Shown here piece by piece: positions 51,513 through 61,817 of a DNA stretch of 64,000 nucleotides. The notes under the pieces are model-generated. The model saw only the letters and a list, made by a program, of their open reading frames with translations. It had not been told where the DNA came from and did no database searches. This DNA is from Rhynchopus sp. YZ270_cl-10. Its lineage: Eukaryota; Euglenozoa; Diplonemea; Diplonemida; Diplonemidae. Each line of letters opens with the position of its first letter. The first letter of the stretch is position 1. Location of the stretch: assembly GCA_964035575.1 (NCBI GenBank), contig OZ037860.1, positions 1,016,689 through 1,080,688 on the forward strand. Direction: 5' to 3'. Position numbers and translations under genes: made by a program.

Positions 51513-52206
51513 ACGTTGTTACGGATGCGTTGTAACGTACGCGTTGTAACGGATGCTTTGATACGGCTGCGTTGTAACGGATGCGTTGTTACGGATGCGT
51601 TGTTACGGATGCGTTGTTACGGATGCGTTGTTACGGATGCGTTCTAACGGATGCGTTGTAACGTACGCGTTGTAACGGATGCTTTGATACGGCTGCGTTG
51701 TTACGGACGCGTTGTTACGGATGCGTTGTTACGGATGCGTTGTTACGGATGCGTTGTTACGGATGCGTTGTAACGGATGCTTTGATACGGCTGCGTTGTA
51801 ACGGATGCGTTGTAACGGACGCGTTGTTACGGATGCTTTGATAAGGCTGCGTTGTAACGGATGCGTTGTTACGGATGCGTTGTTACGGATGCTTTGATAC
51901 GGCTGCGTTGTAACGGATGCGTTGTAACGGATGCGTTGTAACGTACGCGTTGTAACGGATGCTTTGATACGGCTGCGTTGTAACGGATGCGTTGTAACGG
52001 ACGCGTTGTTACGGATGCGTTGTTACGGATGCGTTGTAACGTACGCGTTGTAACGGATGCTTTGATACGGCTGCGTTGTAACGGATGCGTTGTTACGGAT
52101 GCGTTGTTACGGATGCGTTGTTACGGACGCGTTGTTACGGATGCGTTCTAACGGATGCGTTGTTACGGATGCGTTCTAACGGATGCGTTGTAACGTACGC
52201 GTTGTA
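51513..52206. repeat. 14-bp satellite array B
   Basis: About 0.7 kb, roughly 49 units of GGATGCGTTGTTAC-type. It ends at GTACGCGTTGTA, directly joined to the TTTCTCATTTGCAAACCC version of the tail module. Confidence 0.95.
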
Positions 52207-53101
52207 TTTCTCATTTGCAAACCCTAAAAAAAACCTCCTATCTTCCCAAGAATCCACTTTTTTGACCTCTTTGGACGTTTAGAGACCTGAAAAAAAATGG
52301 CCGAAACCCACCCCGCGCGGGGAGGGTGGGTGGGGGGTGATCAGCAACCTTAAAGACCTTAACACTGAGTGTTAAGGAATTTAGTTTTTTTTGGCAATCC
52401 TTAACACTCACTGGATGGTGTGGTTGATGTATGAAAGGTTTGCAACGCACACAAGCCAACCAACACAACCGATGCGATACGTTTCTTGCGTTCACATCGT
52501 TCCGTTCAGATCGGAACGATGTGAACGGAACGAATGCAACCGACGCAACGCAACGCATCGAACGTAACCAACCGAACACAACCAACGCAACGCAACCGCT
52601 CTGTTCGTTGCGCTCTGTACGTAACGATCTCTACACAACGAACGCAACGCATGCAACACAACCAACGCAACGAGTGGTTACAAACCCCCACGCATGGTTC
52701 TCACACCGCTCTGGCACGTTTCCCAAGCCTCAAACCCGGTTACCTGCCTGAAAAACCGGGTTTTCGGCCAAAACGCCTGTTTTGCCTGTAGAACCCTGTA
52801 GAACCCTTAAGAAACACGTGTAAAAAAGGGGTACTCGCGACACCCTCGTTTCAGGGTCTGTCAGGGTTTGGAGGTCTTTCTCATTTGCAAACCCTAAAAA
52901 AAACCTCCTATCTTCCCAAGAATCCACTTATTTGACCTCTTTGGACGTTTAGAGACCTGAAAAAAAATGGCCGAAACCCACCTTGGGGGGGGGGTGCCTT
53001 AGAGGGGGTGTGGGTGGGTGTGTGGTGTTGAAGCAACCTTAAAGACCTTAACACAGAGTGTTAAGGAACTGTGGGTGGGGGGCGGCGAGGAAAGCAACCT
53101 T

Positions 53102-53953
53102 TAAAAATTTAGTTTTTTTTGGCAATCCTTAACACTCACTGGCTGGTGTGGTTGATGTATGAAAGGTTTGCAACGCACACAAGCCAACCAACGCAACCGA
53201 TGCGATACGTTTCTTGCGTTCACATCGTTCCGTTCAGATCGGAACGATGTGAACGGAACGAATGCAACCGACGCAACGCAACCGTTCGGTACGTAACGTC
53301 TCGAACCAAAGACACGGAAGCAACGCAACGCACCGAACGCAACGCATGCAACGCAACGCAACCGATGTGTACGTAACGATCGGAACGCAACGAACGTAAC
53401 CAACCGAACACAACCAACGCAACGCAACCGCTCTGTTCGTTGCACTCTGTATATAACGATCTCTACACAACGAACGCAACGCATGCAACACAACGTAACC
53501 GGTGTGTACGTAACGAACGCAACGTAGCGAAGGCAACGCAACCAACGCAACGAGTGGTTACAAACCCCCACGCATGGTTCTCACACCGCTCTGGCACGTT
53601 TCCCAAGCCTCAAACCCGGTTACCTGCCTGAAAAACCGGGTTTTCGGCCAAAACGCCTGTTTTCCCTGTATAACCCTGTAGAACCCTTAAGAAACACGTG
53701 TAAAAAAGGGGTACTCGCGACACCCTGGTTTCAGGGTCTGTCAGGGTTTGGAGGTCTTTCTCATTTGCAAACCCTCAAAAAAACCTCCTATCTTCCCAAG
53801 AATTCACTTTTTTGACCTCTTTGGACGTTTAGAGACCTGAAAAAAAATGGCCGAAACCCACCCCGGGGGGGGGGACCGGGGGGGTGCCTTAGAGGGGGTG
53901 GGTGGGTGGGGTGGTGAAGCAACCTTAAAGACCTTAACACCGAGTGTTAAGGA
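53102..53953. repeat. Higher-order module D3, copy 1
   Basis: 852 bp repeated at 57315-58166 (offset 4,213), with a third, internally shorter copy at about 56,515-57,320. It runs from the TTTAGTTTTTTTTGG edge to a P1 palindrome. Copy 1 is followed by P2; copy 2 by module D4. Confidence 0.85.
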
Positions 53954-53954
53954 A

Positions 53955-53978
53955 CTAGAAAACACAAGTGTTTTCTAG
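53955..53978. repeat. 24-bp palindrome P2, copy 4
   Basis: CTAGAAAACAC-AA-GTGTTTTCTAG. It immediately follows a P1 palindrome and is followed by ATTTGAGTTGACGGTCTTG, the same right neighbour as copy 5. Confidence 0.9.
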
Positions 53979-54588
53979 AATTTGAGTTGACGGTCTTGAA
54001 AACACTTCGCTGGCTGGTGTGTCAACCGGTATGTGTATGGTTTGCACGTAACGCTCTACGTATACGATACACACAACGCTATGCATAAGCGATACACGGT
54101 TCGTGTGCAGCGTAACGCAGGCAACGCAACGCAACCGATGTGTACGTAGCGATCTGTACGAAAGCATGCTACGGGTTTAACTCCATCGCGTTAACGCAAC
54201 ACCTGCGCCGCTGTGACACTTCGCTGGCTCGTGTGGTTGTGATAACGGAACGGTCTACACGTGCGTTACACACAACGGTCTTCGTATACGATACACACAA
54301 CGCTATGCATATGCGTTGCACGCGTTAACCGCAACGGGTGGTTACCAAACGCAGCCCACCTACGGTGGGCTGCTGCAACTCGTGCCGTGTGTGGCCCATG
54401 CATGGTTCTCACAGCTCGCTGGCACGTTTCCCAAGCCGCAAACCCGGTTACCTGCCTGAAAAACCGGGTTTTTGGCCAAAACGCCTGTTTTGCCTGTAGA
54501 ACCCTGTAGAAGCCTTAAGAAACACGTGTATAAAAGGGGTACTCGTGACACCCTGGTGTCAGGGTCTCTAACGACTCCCAGCTCAAAT

Positions 54589-55394
54589 TTAGTTTTGCTA
54601 ATCCTTAACACTCCCTATTGATCGTGGTTGATGTATGCAAAGATCTGAAAAGAAACGAACAGATTCCCACGAACATGTGTCAACGACACAACCAACACAA
54701 CGCTACCGATGTGTGCGCAACGATCTGAACGCAACGAACGTAACCAACCGAACACAACCCACGCATCTCATCCAACACAACGGAACCGATGCGTGCGTCA
54801 CTATCTGTACGCAACGAACGTAACCAACCGAACACAACCAACGCAACGCAACCGCTCCATACGTTGCGCTCTGTACGTAACGATCTCTACACAACGAACG
54901 CAACGCATGCAACCGCATGCAACACTACGTAACCGATGTGTACGTAGCGATCTGTATGCAACGAACGCTACGTAACGAACGCAACGCAACCAACGCAACG
55001 AGTGGTTACAAACCCCCACGCATGGTTCTCACACCGCGTTGGCACGTTTCCCAAGCCGCAAACCCGGTTACCTGCCTGAAAAACCGTGTTTTTGGCCAAA
55101 ACGCCTGTTTTCCCTGTAGAATCCTTAAGAATCCTTAAGGAACGCACGGTTCCTAAGGCATTTTACACGTAAACTCGCGACACGAAAATAGGAATTAAAA
55201 ACTAATCTCTCAGCGATCTGATTTAGTAAGAACTCGATTTTTGGCCCTATCTTTCCAATGCCGAAAAAATCTTACACTTTGGCGCCTCTGCGAGAAATGT
55301 CATTTTTTGGGGTACCCCGTCGGGGGTGCCAAGGGGTGGGGGGGTACGCCACAAAAGCAACCTTAAAAACCTTAACACAGAGTGTTAAGGAACT
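54589..55394. repeat. Higher-order module D4, copy 1
   Basis: About 806 bp repeated at 58169-58974 (offset 3,580). It starts TTTAGTTTTGCTAATCC and ends at the P1 palindrome CCTTAACAC-AGA-GTGTTAAGG. It carries the inverted pair TCCTTAAGGAACGCACGG / GGTTCCTAAGG. Confidence 0.85.
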
Positions 55395-55615
55395 GAGTTA
55401 TACACGCCCCAAAAATAACGACTCCCAGCTCAAACTGAGTTATACACGCCCCAAAAAGTGCCCGATCTTTCCAAAGAAACAGTTTTTTGAGCTGGGCGAA
55501 GCTTCTACACCCTGAAAAAAAAACCGGTTTTTGGTCGGATCCAGCAGGGGGGGGGGGAGACTGGGGGGGGGTTACTGCTAGGTCGGTGGGTGGCCGGAAC
55601 AGCAACCTTTAAAAA

Positions 55616-55639
55616 CTAGAAAACACAAGTGTTTTCTAG
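55616..55639. repeat. 24-bp palindrome P2, copy 5
   Basis: CTAGAAAACAC-AA-GTGTTTTCTAG between an AGCAACCTTTAAAAA edge and ATTTGAGTTGACGG. Confidence 0.9.
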
Positions 55640-55669
55640 AATTTGAGTTGACGGTCTTGAAAACACTTC

Positions 55670-56390
55670 GCTGGCTGGTGTGTCAAACGGTATGTGTATG
55701 GTTTGCACGAAACGCTCTACGTATACGATACACACAACGCAATGCATAAGCGATACACGGTTCGTGTGCAGCGTATGCAACGAACGCAACGCATACAACG
55801 CCACGCAACCGATGTGTACGTAGCGATCTGTATGCAACGAACGCAACGCAACGCAACCGATGTGTACGTAGCGATCTGTATGCAACGAACGCAACGCATG
55901 CAACGCAACGCAACCGATGTGTACGTGGCGATCTGTATGCAACGAACGCAACGCATACAACGCAACGCAACCGATGTGTACGTAGCGATCTGTACGAAAG
56001 CATGCTACGGGTTTAACCCATCGCGTTAACGCAACACCTGCGCCGCTGTGACACTTCGCTGGCTCGTGTGGTTGTGATAACGGAACGGTCTACACGTGCG
56101 TTACACACAACGCTATGCATATGCGATACACGCGTTAACCGCATCGTGTGGTTACCAAACGCAGCCCACCTTCGGTGGGCTGCTGCAACTCGTGCCGTGT
56201 GTGGCCCATGCATGGTTCTCACAGCTCGCTGGCACGTTTCCCAAGCCGCAAAACCGGTCACCTGCCTGAAAAACCGGGTTTTTGGCCAAAACGCCTGTTT
56301 TGCCTGTAGAACCCTTAAGAAACACGTGTATAAAAGGGGTACTCGTGACACCCTGGTGTCAGGGTCTCTTAGGGCTCCCAGCCTCGCTGA
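55670..56390. repeat. Module with 57-bp units and hairpin
   Basis: Contains four inverted units of the 57-bp repeat (55,775-55,990) and the hairpin GCAGCCCACC-TTC-GGTGGGCTGC at 56161-56183, then the tail module. Confidence 0.75.
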
Positions 56391-57314
56391 GCCTATACAC
56401 CCCCCAAAAAGTGTCCGATCTTTCCAAAGAAAACGTTTTTTCTGCTGGGCGAAGCTTCTACACCCTCAAAAAAAAACCGGTTTTTGGTCGGATCCACCAG
56501 GGGGGAGGGGGAGATTTTTTTTGGCAATCCTTAACACTCACTGGCTGGTGTGGTTGATGTATGTAAGGTTTGCAACGCACACAAGCCAACCAACGCAACC
56601 GATGCGCTACGTTTCTTGCGTTCACATCGTTCCGTTCAGATCGGAACGATGTGAACGGAACGAATGCAACCGACGCAACGCAACCGTTCGGTACGTAACG
56701 TCTCGAACCAAAGACACGGAAGCAACGCAACGCACCGAACGCAACGCATGCAACGCAACGCAACCGATGTGTACGTAACGATCGGAACGCAACCAACGCA
56801 ACGCAACCGCTCTGTTCGTTGCACTCTGTATATAACGATCTCTACACAAGGAACGCAACGCATGCAACACAACGTAACCGGTGTGTACGTAACGAACGCA
56901 ACGTAGCGAAGGCAACGCAACCAACGCAACGAGTGGTTACAAACCCCCACGCATGGTTCTCACACCGCTCTGGCACGTTTCCCAAGCCTCAAACCCGGTT
57001 ACCTGCCTGAAAAACCGGGTTTTCGGCCAAAACGCCTGTTTTGCCTGTAGAACCCTTAAGAAACACGTGTAAAAAAGGGGTACTCGCGACACCCTGGTTT
57101 CAGGGTCTGTCAGGGTTTGGAGGTCTTTCTCATTTGCAAACCCTCAAAAAAACCTCCTATCTTCCCAAGAATCCACTTTTTTGACCTCTTTGGACGTTTA
57201 GAGACCTGAAAAAAAATGGCCGAAACCCACCCCGGGGGGGGGGACCGGGGGGGGTGCCTTAGAGGGGGTGGGTGGGGTGGTGAAGCAACCTTAAAGACCT
57301 TAACACCGAGTGTT

Positions 57315-58166
57315 AAGGAATTTAGTTTTTTTTGGCAATCCTTAACACTCACTGGCTGGTGTGGTTGATGTATGAAAGGTTTGCAACGCACACAAGCCAA
57401 CCAACGCAACCGATGCGATACGTTTCTTGCGTTCACATCGTTCCGTTCAGATCGGAACGATGTGAACGGAACGAATGCAACCGACGCAACGCAACCGTTC
57501 GGTACGTAACGTCTCGAACCAAAGACACGGAAGCAACGCAACGCACCGAACGCAACGCATGCAACGCAACGCAACCGATGTGTACGTAACGATCGGAACG
57601 CAACGAACGTAACCAACCGAACACAACCAACGCAACGCAACCGCTCTGTTCGTTGCACTCTGTATATAACGATCTCTACACAACGAACGCAACGCATGCA
57701 ACACAACGTAACCGGTGTGTACGTAACGAACGCAACGTAGCGAAGGCAACGCAACCAACGCAACGAGTGGTTACAAACCCCCACGCATGGTTCTCACACC
57801 GCTCTGGCACGTTTCCCAAGCCTCAAACCCGGTTACCTGCCTGAAAAACCGGGTTTTCGGCCAAAACGCCTGTTTTCCCTGTATAACCCTGTAGAACCCT
57901 TAAGAAACACGTGTAAAAAAGGGGTACTCGCGACACCCTGGTTTCAGGGTCTGTCAGGGTTTGGAGGTCTTTCTCATTTGCAAACCCTCAAAAAAACCTC
58001 CTATCTTCCCAAGAATTCACTTTTTTGACCTCTTTGGACGTTTAGAGACCTGAAAAAAAATGGCCGAAACCCACCCCGGGGGGGGGGACCGGGGGGGTGC
58101 CTTAGAGGGGGTGGGTGGGTGGGGTGGTGAAGCAACCTTAAAGACCTTAACACCGAGTGTTAAGGA
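57315..58166. repeat. Higher-order module D3, copy 2
   Basis: Second copy of 53102-53953; the two differ at only a few sites as read by eye. Confidence 0.85.
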
Positions 58167-58168
58167 AT

Positions 58169-58974
58169 TTAGTTTTGCTAATCCTTAACACTCCCTATTG
58201 ATCGTGGTTGATGTATGCAAAGATCTGAAAAGAAACGAACAGATTCCCACGAACATGTGTCAACGACACAACCAACACAACGCTACCGATGTGTGCGCAA
58301 CGATCTGAACGCAACGAACGTAACCAACCGAACACAACCAACGCATCTCATCCAACACAACGGAACCGATGCGTGCGTCACTATCTGTACGCAACGAACG
58401 TAACCAACCGAACACAACCAACGCAACGCAACCGCTCCATACGTTGCGCTCTGTACGTAACGATCTCTACACAACGAACGCAACGCATGCAACCGCATGC
58501 AACACTACGTAACCTATGTGTACGTAGCGATCTGTATGCAACGAACGCTACGTAACGAACGCAACGCAACCAACGCAACGAGTGGTTACAAACCCCCACG
58601 CATGGTTCTCACACCGCGTTGGCACGTTTCCCAAGCCGCAAACCCGGTTACCTGCCTGAAAAACCGTGTTTTTGGCCAAAACGCCTGTTTTCCCTGTAGA
58701 ATCCTTAAGAACCCTTAAGGAACGCACGGTTCCTAAGGCATTTTACACGTAAACTCGCGACACGAAAATAGGAATTAAAAACTAATCTCTCAGCGATCTG
58801 ATTTAGTAAGAACTCGATTTTTGGCCTTATCTTTCCAATGCCGAAAAAATCTTACACTTTGGCGCCTCTGCGAGAAATGTCATTTTTTGGGGTACCCCGT
58901 CGGGGGTGCCAAGGGGTGGGGGGGTACGCCACAAAAGCAACCTTAAAAACCTTAACACAGAGTGTTAAGGAATT
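58169..58974. repeat. Higher-order module D4, copy 2
   Basis: Second copy of 54589-55394, here joined directly to D3 copy 2 at a P1 palindrome. Confidence 0.85.
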
Positions 58975-59026
58975 GAAGGGGGGGGTTAGAGACTGAGGGA
59001 GTGGCCGGAACAGCAACCTTTAAAAA

Positions 59027-59050
59027 CTAGAAAACACAAGTGTTTTCTAG
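59027..59050. repeat. 24-bp palindrome P2, copy 6
   Basis: CTAGAAAACAC-AA-GTGTTTTCTAG between AGCAACCTTTAAAAA and the leader of array C. Confidence 0.9.
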
Positions 59051-59198
59051 AATTTTTCGGTTTTTCGCATTTTTGGGCTGGTCTGCGACCAAAAAAAAAA
59101 TTTTTTTTTGGCTGAAAAATGTCTTTGCCAAAAAAAATTTTTTTTGGGAAAGTAAAAATCCCGCCGACTTTACTTTCCCGATCCCGCCGGGAGGGAAA

Positions 59199-61523
59199 CG
59201 TTGTTACGGATGCGTTGTAACGTACGCGTTGTAACGGATGCTTTGATACGGCTGCGTTGTAACGGATGCGTTGTTACGGATGCGTTGTTACGGATGCGTT
59301 GTTACGGATGCGTTGTAACGGATGCGTTGTTACGGATGCGTTGTAACGTACGCGTTGTAACGGATGCTTTGATACGGCTGCGTTGTAACGGATGGGTTTT
59401 TACGGACGCGTTGTTACGGATGCGTTCTAACGGATGCGTTGTAACGTACGCGTTGTAACGGATGCTTTGATACGGCTGCGTTGTAACGGATGCGTTGTTA
59501 CGGACGCGTTGTTACGGACGCGTTGTTACGGATGCGTTGTAACGGATGCGTTGTTACGGATGCGTTGTAACGTACGCGTTGTAACGGATGCTTTGATACG
59601 GCTGCGTTGTTACGGATGCGTTGTTACGGATGTGTTGTAACGGACGCGTTGTAACGGATGCGTTGTTACGGATGCGTTGTAACGGATGCGTTGTAACGTA
59701 CGCGTTGTTACGGATGCGTTGTTACGGATGCGTTGTAACGGATGCGTTGTAACGTACGCGTTGTAACGGATGCTTTGATACGGCTGCGTTGTTACGGATG
59801 CGTTGTTACGGATGCGTTGTAACGGATGCTTTGATACGGCTGCGTTGTAACGGATGGGTTTTTACGGACGCGTTGTTACGGATGCGTTGTAACGGATGCG
59901 TTGTAACGGACGCGTTGTAACGGATGCGTTGTTACGGACGCGTTGTAACGGACGCGTTGTTACGGATGCGTTCTAACGGATGATTTGATACGGCTGCGTT
60001 GTAACGGATGGGTTTTTACGGACGCGTTGTTACGGATGCGTTGTAACGGATGCTTTGATGCGGCTGCGTTGTAACGGATGGGTTTTTACGGACGCGTTGT
60101 TACGGATGCGTTGTAACGGATGCGTTGTAACGGACGCGTTGTAACGGATGCGTTGTTACGGACGCGTTGTAACGGACGCGTTGTTACGGATGCGTTCTAA
60201 CGGATGCGTTGTAACGTACGCGTTGTAACGGATGATTTGATACGGCTGCGTTGTAACGGATGCGTTGTTACGGACGCGTTGTTACGGATGCGTTGTTACG
60301 GATGCGTTGTTACGGATGCGTTGTAACGGATGCGTTGTAACGGACACGTTGTTACGGATGCGTTGTAACGGATGCGTTGTAACGGACACGTTGTTACGGA
60401 CGCGTTGTAACGGATGCTTTGATACGGCTGCGTTGTAACGGATGCGTTGTAACGGACGCGTTGTTACGGATGCGTTGTTACGGACGCGTTGTTACGGACG
60501 CGTTGTTACGGATGCGTTGTAACGGATGCGTTGTTTCGGACGCGTTGTAACGGACGCGTTGTTACGGATGCGTTCTAACGGATGCGTTGTAACGGATGAT
60601 TTGATACGGCTGCGTTGTAACGGATGGGTTTTTACGGACGCGTTGTTACGGATGCGTTGTTACGGATGCGTTGTAACGGATGGGTTTTTACGGACGCGTT
60701 GTTACGGATGCGTTGTAACGGATGCGTTGTAACGGACGCGTTGTAACGGATGCGTTGTTACGGACGCGTTGTAACGGACGCGTTGTTACGGATGCGTTCT
60801 AACGGATGCGTTGTAACGTACGCGTTGTAACGGATGATTTGATACGGCTGCGTTGTAACGGATGCGTTGTTACGGATGCGTTGTTACGGATGCGTTGTTA
60901 CGGATGCGTTGTAACGGATGCGTTGTAACGGACACGTTGTTACGGACGCGTTGTAACGGATGCGTTGTAACGGATGCGTTGTTACGGATGCGTTGTAACG
61001 GATGCGTTGTTACGGATGCGTTGTTACGGATGCGTTCTAACGGATGCGTTGTAACGGATGATTTGATACGGCTGCGTTGTAACGGATGGGTTTTTACGGA
61101 CGCGTTGTTACGGATGCGTTGTTACGGATGCGTTGTAACGGATGGGTTTTTACGGACGCGTTGTTACGGATGCGTTGTAACGGATGCGTTGTAACGGACG
61201 CGTTGTAACGGATGCGTTGTTACGGACGCGTTGTAACGGACGCGTTGTTACGGATGCGTTCTAACGGATGCGTTGTAACGTACGCGTTGTAACGGATGAT
61301 TTGATACGGCTGCGTTGTAACGGATGCGTTGTTACGGACGCGTTGTTACGGATGCGTTGTAACGGATGCGTTGTAACGGACACGTTGTTACGGACGCGTT
61401 GTAACGGATGCGTTGTAACGGATGCGTTGTTACGGATGCGTTGTAACGGATGCGTTGTTACGGATGCGTTGTTACGGATGCGTTGTTACGGATGCGTTGT
61501 TACGGACGCGTTGTAACGGATGC
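59199..61523. repeat. 14-bp satellite array C
   Basis: About 2.3 kb, roughly 166 units, the longest array. Longer blocks that include GATGATTTGATACGGCTGCG and GATGGGTTTTTACG recur every 450-480 bp (for example near 60,230, 60,830 and 61,290), showing higher-order structure. It ends at GGATGCC, next to the first unique sequence before the plus-strand gene. Confidence 0.95.
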
Positions 61524-61554
61524 CATATTCACGAGCTAAAGGGGTATGTAGGTA

Positions 61555-61695
61555 GTGTTCAGTCAGGGGCACCTGTGGATTGGTACGACCTTTGAGGGAG
61601 GGGACAGAGTGTCAATAAATGCCACCTTTACAGGTGCATCTCACTACACGTTCTCAGATTGTCCACCACTGCCCTCACCCCTCAGTCTCCAACCT
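61555..61695 (+). CDS. Possible upstream exon of the plus-strand surface gene
   Basis: An open stretch reads GHLWIGTTFEGGDRVSINAT, then FTGASHYTFSDCPPLPSP, which has the alternating hydrophobic pattern of an extracellular beta-sandwich plus one NAT glycosylation site. An AG acceptor (GTAGTGTTCAG) lies at its start. It is in a different frame from the gene at 61,818, so an intron would be needed; I could not fix the donor. Confidence 0.3.
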
Positions 61696-61817
61696 CTCTA
61701 CCGCCCCATACACCTTCTTCAATAATTCCGCTTGACCAGTATTTCTTTTGCTACCTTTCTGCCTCCACACACACCAAACATTTTCACTACAGAGACCCCC
61801 TTTGACTGAGGGAGGCA

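Noticed and set aside
38688-61523. Dozens of open frames of 60-310 codons in the satellite, on both strands
   Set aside because: They follow the repeat units (14 bp x 3 = 14 residues, or 57 bp = 19 residues), are open in several frames at once and encode only Cys/Arg/Thr-rich low-complexity strings.
40255-61523. Telomeric repeat
   Set aside because: The G/T-rich 14-bp unit recalls telomeric strands, but the arrays are internal, have unique or modular sequence on both sides, and contain no TTAGGG-type repeat.
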